From Caldanaerovirga acetigignens (lineage in GTDB: Bacteria; Bacillota; Thermosediminibacteria; Thermosediminibacterales; Thermosediminibacteraceae), in NCBI RefSeq assembly GCF_900142995.1, contig NZ_FRCR01000010.1, positions 19,991 to 83,990 of the forward strand: a stretch of 64,000 bases of DNA, in the 5' to 3' direction. The notes beneath the pieces are model-generated. The model did no database searches, was not told the DNA's origin, and saw nothing but the letters and a program-made list of their open reading frames with translations. Positions 1 through 10,600 of this stretch are shown here, one piece after another (position 1 is the stretch's first letter; every line of letters starts with the position of its first letter). A program made the position numbers and the translations under genes.

Positions 1-405
1 CCGGGCCCTTTCAAGGCTCACTCCTAAATTGGCCAGCACCTGCGCCGCCACGCCCTCTCCTTCCCTGATGAGCCCAAGGAGAATATGCTCTGTCCCTACA
101 TAATTGTGCTTGAGCCTCCGAGATTCATCGAGAGCTAGCTCCAGCACCCTCTTTGCCCTGGGTGTATACCCTATCGGACCCTGAACCGCAAATGGACCTA
201 CACCTATCATTCTTTCCACCTGTTCTCTTACTTTAGAAAGCTCCACTCCCAAATTCTGAAGGGCTTTTGCAGCCACTCCTTCTCCTTCCCTTATCAATCC
301 CAAAAGAATGTGCTCCGTCCCCACGACGTTGTGGTTCAGCCGCCTTGCTTCTTCCTGGGCAAAAGCTATTACTTTTTGTGCCCTTTCCGTAAATTTCCCG
401 TTCAT
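1..405 (-). CDS. clpC: ClpC, AAA+ protease-chaperone subunit, N-terminal part only
   Basis: This is the first 135 codons of the Clp ATPase that unfolds substrates for ClpP; the rest lies beyond the left edge. The translation begins [20 protein letters not shown] and holds the two tandem Clp N-domain repeats, each with the motif [16 protein letters not shown] (about residues 28-43 and 103-118). These repeats dock McsB and other adaptors. The ATG at 405 is preceded by an AGGTGAGGTGA ribosome binding site that overlaps the end of mcsB, so ctsR-mcsA-mcsB-clpC is one operon. The family and the operon context are unambiguous; the ATPase modules cannot be seen here. Confidence 0.95.
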   Translation of the reverse strand, partial: MNGKFTERAQKVIAFAQEEARRLNHNVVGTEHILLGLIREGEGVAAKALQNLGVELSKVREQVERMIGVGPFAVQGPIGYTPRAKRVLELALDESRRLKHNYVGTEHILLGLIREGEGVAAQVLANLGVSLERAR

Positions 406-419
406 ATTCTCACCTCACC

Positions 420-1487
420 TCACCTCAATAATTTTTGTCTTAGCAAATTTGCCCTGTTTAAGTCCCTCTCCAAAGGAGTCATGGTCTTTTTAAACACTTC
501 CTGGATATACGACGGTCCTGCTGTTATAAACAGGTTGTTGATTTCCTCGGGTTTTAAATTTTTAATAAATCCCATGTCCACCCCCAGCCTCACGTCGGAT
601 ATATAACCCATGGCCTCCTGGGTGGACAGGAGCTTTGAATTTGTAAGTATTCCGTAGGACCTCGATATGCGGTCTTCGAGGCGAAGGCGCTCTTCTCCCT
701 TCAAGTTTCTCCTGGCCTGTCTTTCGCTCGATATTATCTGACTCGCAACGCTCAGGAGATTTTGTATTATATCCTCTTCCGATTTCCCAAGGGTTATTTG
801 ATTCGATATCTGATAAAGGTTGCCCCAAGATTCGGTACCCTCTCCGTAAAGTCCCCGCACCACCAATCCTAACTGGGCCATCGCGGAAAACAAACGGTCT
901 ACCTGTTTCAACATGGTGAGCACGGGTAGGTGCATCATCACAGAGACTCGGATTCCTGTACCAACATTGGTGGGACAGGCTGTTAAATACCCCAGGCGTT
1001 CGTCAAAAGCAAAGTCGAGTTGTTCCTCGAGCACGTCATCAACGCGGCTTGCGAGCTCATAGGCTCCCTGCGGGTCTAGGCCTGAAAAGATGCACTGAAT
1101 TCTGAGGTGGTCCTCTTCGTTGATCATTATGCTTATGCGGCGGTCTCCGCTTATTATAACCGCACCCCTGTCGTCTTTCGCCAGATCCGGGCTTATGAAG
1201 TGCATCTCCACCAGCAGATTTTTCTCGGTATCCGATAAGTTCTTCATAAGGAACAGCCTGGCATCTTTAGAAAGAACCGGATTTTTTAAAAAAGCCCTGT
1301 ACACCGAGTCAATTACTTCCTCCGCCTGGGTCCTGCTCAGGAGGTGCGGAAACGGCACATCTTTTAGATTCCGGGCAAGTCTTACCCTGCTCGTTATCAC
1401 TACATCGCTTTCGGGGCCCGTGGAATTAATCCATTCTATTTTTGTCGTATCCAGTAGTTCCTCAACCGACACATCCCGCACCCCCAT
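420..1487 (-). CDS. mcsB: McsB, protein-arginine kinase
   Basis: The product phosphorylates arginine residues, marking proteins for ClpCP degradation and inactivating CtsR. Guanidino-kinase hallmarks are present: NEEDHLR near residues 124-130 and CPTNVGTG near 172-179, the catalytic-cysteine loop, within a ~355-residue protein of normal length. An in-frame TTG lies one codon earlier (1490), but the ATG at 1487 is preferred because it overlaps the mcsA stop in a TGATG junction, indicating translational coupling. It is the third gene of the CtsR-controlled operon. The call rests on motifs and on the characteristic neighbours. Confidence 0.96.
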   Translation of the reverse strand: MGVRDVSVEELLDTTKIEWINSTGPESDVVITSRVRLARNLKDVPFPHLLSRTQAEEVIDSVYRAFLKNPVLSKDARLFLMKNLSDTEKNLLVEMHFISPDLAKDDRGAVIISGDRRISIMINEEDHLRIQCIFSGLDPQGAYELASRVDDVLEEQLDFAFDERLGYLTACPTNVGTGIRVSVMMHLPVLTMLKQVDRLFSAMAQLGLVVRGLYGEGTESWGNLYQISNQITLGKSEEDIIQNLLSVASQIISSERQARRNLKGEERLRLEDRISRSYGILTNSKLLSTQEAMGYISDVRLGVDMGFIKNLKPEEINNLFITAGPSYIQEVFKKTMTPLERDLNRANLLRQKLLR

Positions 1488-2005
1488 CAACCCCGGCCCA
1501 GTTTTTGCTCAAGTTCTCTGATTTTGTCCCTGAGCACGGCGGCCCTTTCATATTCTTCAGCGTTAACCGCTTCCTGTAGCTCCCTTTTTAGCCTTTCTAT
1601 TTCGCTCTTTATGCGAATCTTTCCGCCTCGCCTTTTTGGAACCTTGCCTACGTGATACGTCTTTCCGTGCAGGCGCCGGAGCATCGGATCAAGTTGCCCT
1701 TTAAAAGCTTCGTAACAATGGCTGCAGCCGAACCTTCCTATCTGGGAAAACCGCGGAAAGGTTAATCCGCACCGGTCGCAGGAAAGCGGCTGGGACTTTT
1801 CCGGAAATTCTCTCATGAAGGGTTCGAAAAAGCCGGCCAAAAATTTCTGCATCGAAAACGGCTCTCCCTCTAAGTTGAAAGAAACATCGAATATACTTTT
1901 TTCTCTGGCACACTGTTCGCAAAGGTGAAGCAAAGTTTTTTCTCCATTTACTATTTTCGTTATATGCACGGTGGCCGGTCTTTTTTTGCATTCATCGCAC
2001 ATCAT
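1487..2005 (-). CDS. mcsA: McsA, zinc-binding activator of McsB
   Basis: This small zinc protein activates McsB and modulates CtsR. Four CxxC pairs are visible (CDEC, CEQC, CDRC, CSHC) in the first ~100 residues, followed by a C-terminal UVR-type helical segment (about residues 135-170) like the one in UvrB/UvrC. A TTG nine bases upstream (2014) is open, but the ATG at 2005 sits about 10 nt after a GGGGG-rich ribosome binding site at the end of ctsR and starts directly at MMCDEC, so it is preferred. The stop overlaps the mcsB ATG. Confidence 0.95.
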   Translation of the reverse strand: MMCDECKKRPATVHITKIVNGEKTLLHLCEQCAREKSIFDVSFNLEGEPFSMQKFLAGFFEPFMREFPEKSQPLSCDRCGLTFPRFSQIGRFGCSHCYEAFKGQLDPMLRRLHGKTYHVGKVPKRRGGKIRIKSEIERLKRELQEAVNAEEYERAAVLRDKIRELEQKLGRG

Positions 2006-2010
2006 AATTA

Positions 2011-2484
2011 TCAATCCCCCTTTTCCTCTTCGTGACCCAGCAAAGCAGCAATCATGGCTTTTAAAAGTCGGGCCCGCAACCTATCCCGCTCGGGGAGCGG
2101 TATCTCTAGATTCTTTCGATTAATGGCCGCCCAGAATAGCTCTGCCTCCCTTTTTGAAATAATGCCTTCTTCCAGCATAAACTGCACAAGTCCACCGGCT
2201 TTAGAACTGGAGATAGAATCGCCCACCAGCTCTATCAATTCCCGCAAAAATTCATCATTTCTTATTTTTAACTTTTTTATCCTTATATATCCGCCGCCCC
2301 CTCTGCGGCTTTCCACGATGTATCCCCTTTCGACTGTAAACCTTGTAGTTAGCACGTAATTGATCTGCGAAGGTGCACATCTGAACTTGCTGGCAAGTTC
2401 GTTTCTCTGAATTTCCAGGATATTCTTCCCTTCCTGAAACATTTCTTTTATAAAATTTTCTATGACGTCTGCCAGATTGGGCAT
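2011..2484 (-). CDS. ctsR: CtsR, class III heat-shock repressor
   Basis: CtsR represses clp genes by binding tandem heptads and is inactivated by heat and by McsB/McsA. The 157-residue product has the N-terminal winged helix-turn-helix (residues 1-70) with the glycine-rich wing RRGGGGYIRI, and the C-terminal four-helix dimerisation domain. The ATG at 2484 follows a GGAGGG ribosome binding site. It is first in the operon, directly behind a promoter carrying a CtsR operator (2521-2543), so autoregulation is expected. Length and wing motif match the family. Confidence 0.96.
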   Translation of the reverse strand: MPNLADVIENFIKEMFQEGKNILEIQRNELASKFRCAPSQINYVLTTRFTVERGYIVESRRGGGGYIRIKKLKIRNDEFLRELIELVGDSISSSKAGGLVQFMLEEGIISKREAELFWAAINRKNLEIPLPERDRLRARLLKAMIAALLGHEEEKGD

Positions 2485-2520
2485 AAGCGATTCCCTCCGA
2501 CTGACTCCAACTAATTAATA

Positions 2521-2543
2521 TTGACTTTGACTATCTTTGACTT
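2521..2543 (-). promoter_or_regulatory. CtsR operator
   Basis: On the minus strand the sequence reads AGTCAAAGATAGTCAAAG, two direct GTCAAA heptads in the spacing of the CtsR consensus, followed by a third partial GTCAA. It lies just downstream of the predicted transcription start of ctsR, a position suited to repression. Confidence 0.85.
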
Positions 2544-2554
2544 TTGCTGTAAAT

Positions 2555-2583
2555 ATTATAACCCACATTAGAAATTTTTTCAA
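2555..2583 (-). promoter_or_regulatory. Sigma-A promoter of the ctsR operon
   Basis: On the minus strand there is TTGAAA (2578-2583), a 17-bp spacer and a perfect TATAAT (2555-2560). Transcription would start near 2548, immediately before the CtsR operator. Confidence 0.8.
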
Positions 2584-2587
2584 GAGA

Positions 2588-2613
2588 CAAAATCGGAGGG
2601 ATAAACTCCCTCC
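2588..2613 (-). terminator. Weak intrinsic terminator after the 76-residue gene
   Basis: On the minus strand GGAGGG (2608-2613) and CCCTCC (2595-2600) form a 6-bp stem with a 7-nt loop, followed by GATTTTGT. The U tract is short, so some read-through into ctsR is possible. Confidence 0.45.
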
Positions 2614-2622
2614 TTATAAATT

Positions 2623-2853
2623 TTATTCCTTTTTTCTCTTTTTTTTGCTAAGTTCCTCAGAAATTTCAAGCAGCGTATTCATACGCTCCTCCTGTTCTTC
2701 AGACGAAGTCCACCCCATTAAACTAGGTATTACCTCGCCATACATCGTGTCATCTGCCAGCTCATCTTCGATGATATCATCCGTTTTCTTTTTGTACAAC
2801 GCGTCTAATTTTCCTTCTGTATGGCCAAGACGCTTATTCGACTTTTTTTCCAC
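2623..2853 (-). CDS. Small charged protein of unknown function
   Basis: This encodes a 76-residue hydrophilic protein with lysine-rich ends and an acidic middle (DDIIEDELADD). It has no signal peptide, membrane segment or cysteines, and I do not recognise the family. The start is a GTG at 2853 preceded by a strong GGGAGGGG ribosome binding site about 5 nt upstream, which together with the clean stop supports real translation. It lies between the EF-G paralogue (upstream on the same strand, 88 bp away) and ctsR, with a weak terminator after it. Confidence 0.7.
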   Translation of the reverse strand: MEKKSNKRLGHTEGKLDALYKKKTDDIIEDELADDTMYGEVIPSLMGWTSSEEQEERMNTLLEISEELSKKKRKKE

Positions 2854-2940
2854 TTTGGCCCCTCCCTTTTTACTGTTTTATTTTAAGTTTTCCCCCTCAG
2901 CTTCCCAAAATTCAAACAAATGGAGGGACCTTTCCTTTAA

Positions 2941-5022
2941 CTACTCTTCTTCTGCATGTTTTTTATCCGATTCGGCAATGACCTTTTCGGCTATTGGCCC
3001 TGGCACCTCTTCATAGTGGCTAAAGGCAGCAGAGAACCATCCCCTGCCTTGGGTCATTGACCTCAAATCCGTGGCATAACGGAAAATCTCGGCAAGGGGT
3101 ACCTGAGCCTTTATGTGCTGCATTCCATCCTTCATTTCCATGCCCATTATGCGACCCCGACGTTTATTGAGGTCTCCCATTATATCTCCCATGTAGTTTT
3201 CCGGCACCACTACTTCTATCTCGTAGATGGGCTCTAGGAGCACCGGTTTTGCCTGAGTAATCCCTTTTTTGAAAGCCATTGATGCTGCTATTTTAAAGGC
3301 AAGTTCCGAGGAATCTACCGGATGGAAGGACCCGTCGTACAGCACCGCTTTGAAACCCACCACCGGGTAACCTGCTAAAACGCCTTCTTTCATAGCCTCC
3401 CTTATGCCCTTTTCGACTGCAGGGATATACTGCTTCGGCACCACGCCGCCGAAAATTCTTTCTTCAAACTCAAACCCATCTTCGGAATTTATGGGCAAAA
3501 ATTCTATCCAGACATGGCCATACTGCCCTCTTCCGCCCGTCTGTTTTTTGTACTTCCCTTCTACCTTTGCTGTACCCCTTATAGTCTCCCTATAGGGGAC
3601 CTTCGGCACGCTGAGCACCACTTCCGAACCGAATTTGGTGGCAAGTTTTGCCGCCAGGACCTCCAGGTGGATTTCTCCCATCCCCGAGATGAGAAGCTGA
3701 CCTGTCTCGTTGTTTTTTTCTACCTTAAAAGTCAGATCCTCTTCGGTCAGCCTTGCCAGGCCCGAAGAAATCCTTTCTTCGTCTCCCTTTGACTTCGGCT
3801 CTACCGCGAAGGAAATCACGGGCTTTGGAAAATCTATTTCTTTGAGGAGGATCGGGTGGTCTTTATCGCACAAAGTATCGTTGGTATAGGTGTTCTGTAA
3901 CTTCGCCACGGCTACAATATCGCCCGCTGCCGCAATCTGGACGCTTTCCTGTTTCTTCCCCTTCATAAAGTATAAGTGGCCGATTTTTTCAGTGACACCC
4001 CGCTTCGCATTGTAAACTACAGTGTCGGGCTTTATCGTGCCTGAGCAAACTTTAAAAAGGCTCAGCCTACCCACGAACGGATCAGCCATGGTTTTAAACA
4101 CAATGGCGCTGAAAGGCTCCGTGCTATCGCACCTTCGCTTTTCTTCTTCTCCACTTTTCGGATTTTTGCCATGTTCTGGCATTCCTTCTGCCGCCGAAGG
4201 GAGGTAATCGCATATTGCATTCAACAAGAAATTTATCCCCTTATTTGTGAGCGATGAACCGCAAAGAATCGGATATATATTACCCGCCTTTGCGCCAACC
4301 CTTAGTCCGCGCTCTATTTCCTCATCGGTCAACTCTTCTCCATCTAAGTACTTGGCAAGCAGGTCGTCGTCAGATTCCGCGGCAGCTTCAATGACCATCA
4401 GGCGGTAGTTTTCCACATCGTCTTCAAGCTCCTCGGGCACCGGAATTTCTTTCGCACCTTTTCCGTCAAATTCATAGGCTTTTTTGCGGACTACATCCAC
4501 CAGTCCCCTGAAACTCGCCTCCTGTCCTATGGGCAATTGGATGGGCACGGCTTTCTGACCAAATACCTCCTGAATTTTTTCAACCACTTTAGAAAAATTG
4601 GCGTTTTCTCGGTCTATCTTGTTCACGAAAAACATCCGGGGTAAGCCCCGTTCATCAATAAGTTTAAACATCTGCTCAGTGCCTACTTCCACCCCCGATA
4701 CGGCACATACGACCAAAACCGCTCCATCCACCACCCTGAGGACGCTTTTTACCTCTCCCACAAAGTCAAAAAAACCCGGGGTATCCAGGATATTTATCTT
4801 AAAGTCTTTCCACTCAAACGGTGCTAAAGCCAGCGAAATTGAAATCTTCCTTTTTATTTCTTCCGGATCATAATCTAATGCGGTATTGCCGTCATCTATC
4901 TTGCCCATGCGATCTATAGCTCCCGCCGTAAACAACATTGCCTCAGCAAGTGAAGTCTTCCCTGCTCCGCTGTGCGAAAAAAGGCCTATGTTCTTTATTC
5001 TGTCGCTGCTATAATTTTTCAA
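2941..5022 (-). CDS. EF-G-like translational GTPase (second EF-G type)
   Basis: The product is a full-length (~693 residue) EF-G homologue with GTPase, domain II, III, IV and V order preserved, for example RGRIMGMEM in domain V. The P loop is HSGAGKT (about residues 17-23) and G4 is NKID (133-136). G3 reads DTPGFFDF instead of DTPGHVDF, so the GTP-hydrolysis histidine is replaced by Phe. This marks it as a paralogue of the EF-G2/EF-G-like group rather than the str-operon fusA; its role is uncertain. The TTG at 5022 is taken as start because a strong AGGAGGAG site lies 7 nt upstream. A longer ORF from 5052 would place that site inside the gene. Confidence 0.9.
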   Translation of the reverse strand: MKNYSSDRIKNIGLFSHSGAGKTSLAEAMLFTAGAIDRMGKIDDGNTALDYDPEEIKRKISISLALAPFEWKDFKINILDTPGFFDFVGEVKSVLRVVDGAVLVVCAVSGVEVGTEQMFKLIDERGLPRMFFVNKIDRENANFSKVVEKIQEVFGQKAVPIQLPIGQEASFRGLVDVVRKKAYEFDGKGAKEIPVPEELEDDVENYRLMVIEAAAESDDDLLAKYLDGEELTDEEIERGLRVGAKAGNIYPILCGSSLTNKGINFLLNAICDYLPSAAEGMPEHGKNPKSGEEEKRRCDSTEPFSAIVFKTMADPFVGRLSLFKVCSGTIKPDTVVYNAKRGVTEKIGHLYFMKGKKQESVQIAAAGDIVAVAKLQNTYTNDTLCDKDHPILLKEIDFPKPVISFAVEPKSKGDEERISSGLARLTEEDLTFKVEKNNETGQLLISGMGEIHLEVLAAKLATKFGSEVVLSVPKVPYRETIRGTAKVEGKYKKQTGGRGQYGHVWIEFLPINSEDGFEFEERIFGGVVPKQYIPAVEKGIREAMKEGVLAGYPVVGFKAVLYDGSFHPVDSSELAFKIAASMAFKKGITQAKPVLLEPIYEIEVVVPENYMGDIMGDLNKRRGRIMGMEMKDGMQHIKAQVPLAEIFRYATDLRSMTQGRGWFSAAFSHYEEVPGPIAEKVIAESDKKHAEEE

Positions 5023-5164
5023 CCCGATCTCCTCCTTTTTCGACTTGTACAAATAATTTTATTATTAATTATTGTTATTCTACCTTAATTTACTTTTTTC
5101 CTGCTAAATTTCATATTTTCTTTTCTTTATCTTATACTTAAATATTTCGAATATCACATCGACT

Positions 5165-5192
5165 AAAAAAAAGAACCGGTTTTAACCGGTCC
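5165..5192 (-). terminator. Intrinsic terminator of guaB
   Basis: On the minus strand ACCGGTT and AACCGGT pair around a short A-rich loop, followed by a run of eight T residues directly after the guaB stop. Confidence 0.85.
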
Positions 5193-6674
<1,482 letters not shown>

Positions 6675-6729
6675 TTATTTTTATGTGAAAGTTTATCAAA
6701 ATTCGCCACAGGTGTCAACAGTTCGGTTT

Positions 6730-7017
6730 TCAAAAGTGCTGCACTTCCCTTTCTATTTCTTCCACCGAAAATCTCCCGTCGCCGTTCATAAAGTTAAGGA
6801 TATGGTCCATCTGGCTTTCTACGTGCTCTGTGCTATTTGAAACGCAAGCCATACCTATTACAGCCCACTGAAGGTCGTTTTGCTTCCCAACCTCCGCCAC
6901 TGACACGTTGAACCTGGTTTTCAATCTCTCTATAACGCTCTTTACGACTTGCCTCTTTTCTTTCAAACTGAAAGCATCTCCGAGAAAAATTTCCACCGTC
7001 ATAATCCCCACTACCAT
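6730..7017 (-). CDS. DUF503 (YlxP-like) protein
   Basis: This 95-residue protein matches the DUF503 family: MTVEIFLGDAFSLKEKRQVV at the start, then a SVAEVGKQDLWQ-like segment (NVSVAEVGKQNDLQWAVIGM). YlxP-type proteins usually sit near rbfA in other Firmicutes and their function is not settled. The ATG at 7017 follows GGAGTGGTG. Here it lies alone, 76 bp before guaB on the same strand, with its start facing a cluster of DnaA-box-like sequences. Confidence 0.85.
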   Translation of the reverse strand: MVVGIMTVEIFLGDAFSLKEKRQVVKSVIERLKTRFNVSVAEVGKQNDLQWAVIGMACVSNSTEHVESQMDHILNFMNGDGRFSVEEIEREVQHF

Positions 7018-7033
7018 TTTGCACCACTCCTAC

Positions 7034-7076
7034 TTATCCACATTATTCACATCATTTTTCCACAGTTTGTGGAAAA
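7034..7076. promoter_or_regulatory. Cluster of four DnaA-box-like nonamers
   Basis: Within 43 bp there are TTATCCACA (7034-7042), TTATTCACA (7043-7051), TTTTCCACA (7056-7064) and its exact inverse TGTGGAAAA (7068-7076). All four fit TTWTNCACA. The last two form a 9-bp inverted repeat with a 3-bp centre. The cluster sits between the DUF503 start codon and the promoter of the riboswitch transcript. Binding by DnaA is inferred; the inverted pair alone could be an operator for another protein. Confidence 0.5.
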
Positions 7077-7080
7077 CTTA

Positions 7081-7109
7081 TTGTCTTTTAAGAACCTTTC
7101 TGCTATAAT
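7081..7109 (+). promoter_or_regulatory. Promoter of the Mn2+ riboswitch transcript
   Basis: TTGTCT (7081-7086), a 17-bp spacer and TATAAT (7104-7109) place the transcription start just before the riboswitch aptamer. Confidence 0.7.
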
Positions 7110-7117
7110 TTTATTGG

Positions 7118-7252
7118 CAAATAAAGGGGAGTAGTTCGGGCATCAAGCCTTCGAAAGCTCAACATGCTGGCGCAAAGCGCCTGGGCTTTCGCCGTTTGCG
7201 GGAACGAGACCTTTATTCCGGCATTTTGCGGAATAGAGGTCTTAATTTTTTG
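7118..7252 (+). ncRNA. yybP-ykoY (Mn2+) riboswitch
   Basis: The segment starts with AAAGGGGAGTAG and continues through CAACATGCTG and GCTTTCGCCGTTTGCGG to GAACGAGACC, the recognisable conserved blocks of the yybP-ykoY aptamer. It ends in an intrinsic terminator (7207-7251), so Mn2+ binding probably prevents termination. The downstream gene is a GDT1-family transporter, one of the usual yybP-ykoY targets in metal efflux. An Rfam covariance search would settle the boundaries. Confidence 0.85.
7207..7251 (+). terminator. Riboswitch-controlled intrinsic terminator
   Basis: AGACCTTTATTCCG (7207-7220) pairs with CGGAATAGAGGTCT (7229-7242), followed by AATTTTTT. It is the expression platform of the Mn2+ riboswitch. 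Confidence 0.8.
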
Positions 7253-7281
7253 GAATATATAATCCGGGAGGTAATGTAGAT

Positions 7282-7584
7282 ATGGACCTGAAACTTTTCT
7301 TCACGGCCTTTTGGCTGCTTTTCTTAGCGGAGCTCGGCGACAAAACCCAGCTTACCGTTTTCACACTCGCAACCCAGTACAACAAACCCCTACCTATATT
7401 TTTGGGGGCGTCTTTAGCATTGGTCTTGGTAACCTTTTTAGGCGCAGTATTCGGCCATGCGGCAACTCGTTACATACCTGCAGTATACATGAAGGTAATA
7501 GCCGGGGTGCTTTTCGCAGGCATAGGAGTATTTCTATTGGTGGAAGGACTCCCCCAATTGTTGCAGCAACTAGGAAGGGGATGA
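7282..7584 (+). CDS. GDT1/UPF0016-family membrane transporter, half-size
   Basis: This 100-residue protein carries the family signature E-x-G-D-K-T (AELGDKTQL, residues 16-24) in the first of three predicted membrane helices. One such repeat is half of the usual six- or seven-helix GDT1/MntX protein, so it probably acts as a homodimer or with a second half encoded elsewhere. Members export Mn2+ (and Ca2+), consistent with the yybP-ykoY riboswitch upstream. The ATG follows GGGAGGT. A bidirectional terminator separates it from nrdJ, which converges on it. Confidence 0.88.
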   Translation: MDLKLFFTAFWLLFLAELGDKTQLTVFTLATQYNKPLPIFLGASLALVLVTFLGAVFGHAATRYIPAVYMKVIAGVLFAGIGVFLLVEGLPQLLQQLGRG

Positions 7585-7589
7585 AAACA

Positions 7590-7614
7590 AAGTCCCGGGA
7601 TTGACCCGGGACTT
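7590..7614. terminator. Bidirectional terminator between the GDT1 gene and nrdJ
   Basis: AAGTCCCGGG (7590-7599) and CCCGGGACTT (7605-7614) form a 10-bp perfect stem with a 5-nt loop. It is shared by two converging genes. Confidence 0.8.
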
Positions 7615-7623
7615 TTACATTCC

Positions 7624-10600
7624 CTAATTGCATTTTGAATAGCCGCAGGACCTGCAGACCACACACCCACCCTCGTGCTCGAGCAAGCTTTTGCACTCGG
7701 GACAAACAGCCTTACTTCCTTTCTCCATGCCCTTTTCGCTTGATGAAGAGTCCAGAGTCATCGCCGTATCGGAAGACTCGTATATTTTCTTTAAGTATTC
7801 CACGCCATTACTGCTTTCTTCGCAACCTTCGCCGATATGCCTCTCTATTGCCCTCGCTATGGCATCCGGACAAGACAGCACCTTGATGTCCTTATTGTTT
7901 GCCATCTGCCTCAGTGTCGAGTGACAGCGTATTCCTTTCAGCTGTTCCACAATGGACTTTACATCTATGCCGGAACGAAGCGCCAGCGATATAAGGCGAC
8001 TCGTGGCTTCCGACTGGGACGGACATCCGCCGGCTCTTCCCAGGTTTGTGAATACCTCGCATATTCCATGTTCATCGGAATTTACCGTTATATAAAGGTT
8101 GCCGCACCCTATCTTGACCTTTTCGGTGCTGCCGTAGGTTATGCTGGGCCTCGGCCTTGGTTTTATCCTTTGCGGCACCGCTTCGCAGGAACAGGTACTT
8201 TCAGTGAGATCCTCGCTTTGCCCGGTGCCCTTTTTGAGCACCTGTTCCTCGCGGCTCCCGTCTCTGTAAACCGTTACTCCCTTGCAGCCCAGCTCGTAGG
8301 CGAGAAGATATACCTTTTTGACATCTTCGCGGGTGGCGCTGTTTGGGAAGTTTACCGTCTTTGACACCGCATTGTCGGTGTATTTTTGGAAAGCTGCCTG
8401 TATCCTCACGTGCCATTCCGGCGATACTTCGTGAGCCGTTACAAAAACGCGTTTAATGTCTTCCGGTATCCCCGGGATACCTTTAAGCGAACCTTTCTCG
8501 AGAACCTCTTCCATAAGTTCCTTGCTGTAAAGTCCTCTCTTTTTCATCTCCTCTTCGAAAAGCGGATAAACTTCGATAAGACGCTGCCTGTCGAGGACGT
8601 TCCGCTCGAAAGCCAGGGCAAACACCGGCTCTATGCCGCTGGAGCACCCTGCTATAATGCTGATAGAGCCGGTAGGGGCAATGGTGGTCACCGTCGCATT
8701 CCTTATTGGATTTGCCCCGGGAACGTCATACACGCTTCCTGCAAAATTCGGGAAGGCTCCCCTTGTTTTTGCAAGCTCCCGTGAGGCTTTTCTTGCCTCC
8801 TGCTGTATGAAGCCCATTATATCTTCTGCAATTTTCAAGGCTTCTTCGGAATCGTAAGGGATGCCAAGCTTTATAAGCATGTCGGCAAATCCCATCACTC
8901 CGAGGCCTATCTTGCGGTTGGCCTTGGTCATTCTTTCTATTTCCGGGAGCGGATACTTGTTTACGTCAATCACGTCGTCCAGGAAGCGGACGGCCGTATG
9001 GACGGCCTGTTTCAGCCTTTCGTAGTCTATTTCTTTATCTTTGACAAACTCCTTTAGGTTTATAGAACCCAAATTGCAATTGTGAACTATCATCCCCTCC
9101 GCGATGAGTGAATGAGTTACGGGTTCCGAAACATCATAAACGTATGCTCGACCTGCCGGGGTCACTGACTTTACCCGACTTCGTCTAGAATCTCTATATT
9201 TTCTCTTCTGATTTTCTATCCACTTAAGTAATCTCTCCTGTTTGGCAGGATTTAAATGGAATCCGATGAGCCCGGCAAAACGCGTCAGACTTTCATCAGT
9301 AATTATAACACAGCTCCATTCGCGCCCGTCTTTACAATGGTAAGTCTTGACGCAGGACTTAACACCCAGTCCGAGCAGCAACAGTTGAACATCGCCGGCA
9401 AGCTCCCTGGATGCCGTTGTAAGAAAAACTTCAGCGCGAGAGGGGTTAACAGAACCTTCAGCTCCAAATAGCCCTTTCAAGAACTCAATCTGAACTTCTC
9501 TACAAGCCATCATCACTGAATTGGGAACCCGCTTATTTTTCGACAAGGCAAATTCTAAACCACATCCTGTAAGGAATTTACGAACTCCCGCGTTGGTACA
9601 TGCCACTGTCAGCGTACCATTGGCGGCTCGGCTTCCTGCCGGAATTCTTCCGTTCGATATGGAGTTAATCAAACGAGCACAGAGTTCCTGATTATAAAAT
9701 TTTCTTGCCTGTAAATCGATTTCTTTTTCGGGAAACGCCCCATCCGGGAGATATACATAATCATTTTCGGTTAGCAAGCCGGCTGGGACCCATCCGCGCT
9801 GGGTCAGTATTTTATGGTCCGGCGTAACCCGCAACCGCTGTCCGTTGTGAAGCTCGACAGTTACTATATCCCTCTCACCTATAGGAATGACGGTGGCAGG
9901 TCGGAGGATAATTCCAGTTTCGTTCGTAAAGAGCCCGTCAGTATAGACCCAAACCTGTTCACCCCGGCTCTGTCTCATATAGGCCTCTTCAACAGTCTCC
10001 CAACCTTTATCCGTCATAATTCGGGTATCTGCCGCGAAACACGATTCGTACGGCAGAAGAGGTTGCTCGCCACAATCCAACGAGATGAAGCCGTTAGTGA
10101 TCCACGTTAACGTCTCGGGTTCAGTAACATCAAAAACCTCTTCCCGCCCTATGAATTTTATTGACTCAATTTCATCCTCAAATACTGCCGGAAGTTCGAC
10201 ATCATCGATTTTACAAAGCTTACCGGAGCGCATTTCAAAAAATTTCAATGTTTTTTCAGTCGAACAAAACCCTATCTCACTCATGAAGCGGCTGCTGAGA
10301 GAAGGTGGAATGCGAATTTCGTAGTATTCTCCAAACGCATAGGCACGCTCGTTACCGGAGCTGTCGCAATAAGTACCGAACCCCACCGCCCTTTCTCGGA
10401 CCTGCTGCCTTATCTTGGCCATTATCCCGAAACCCTGAAGTAAAAGCTGGATTTCCCGCAGTAGTTCCTTGGAGGCTGAAGAGGCCCTTATACCCCCGTC
10501 AGCATCTATTGAACCGGAGCAAGAAAAGAAGGCAGACAGAAAAGCGGCGACAACGGATTTTTGAGCCCGAAAAATGGCTTTCGGCACCCTACGATATCGG

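Noticed and set aside
308..606. Plus-strand ORFs over clpC/mcsB, and similar long opposite-strand frames through the window
   Set aside because: They are shadows of well-supported genes, without ribosome binding sites or recognisable families.
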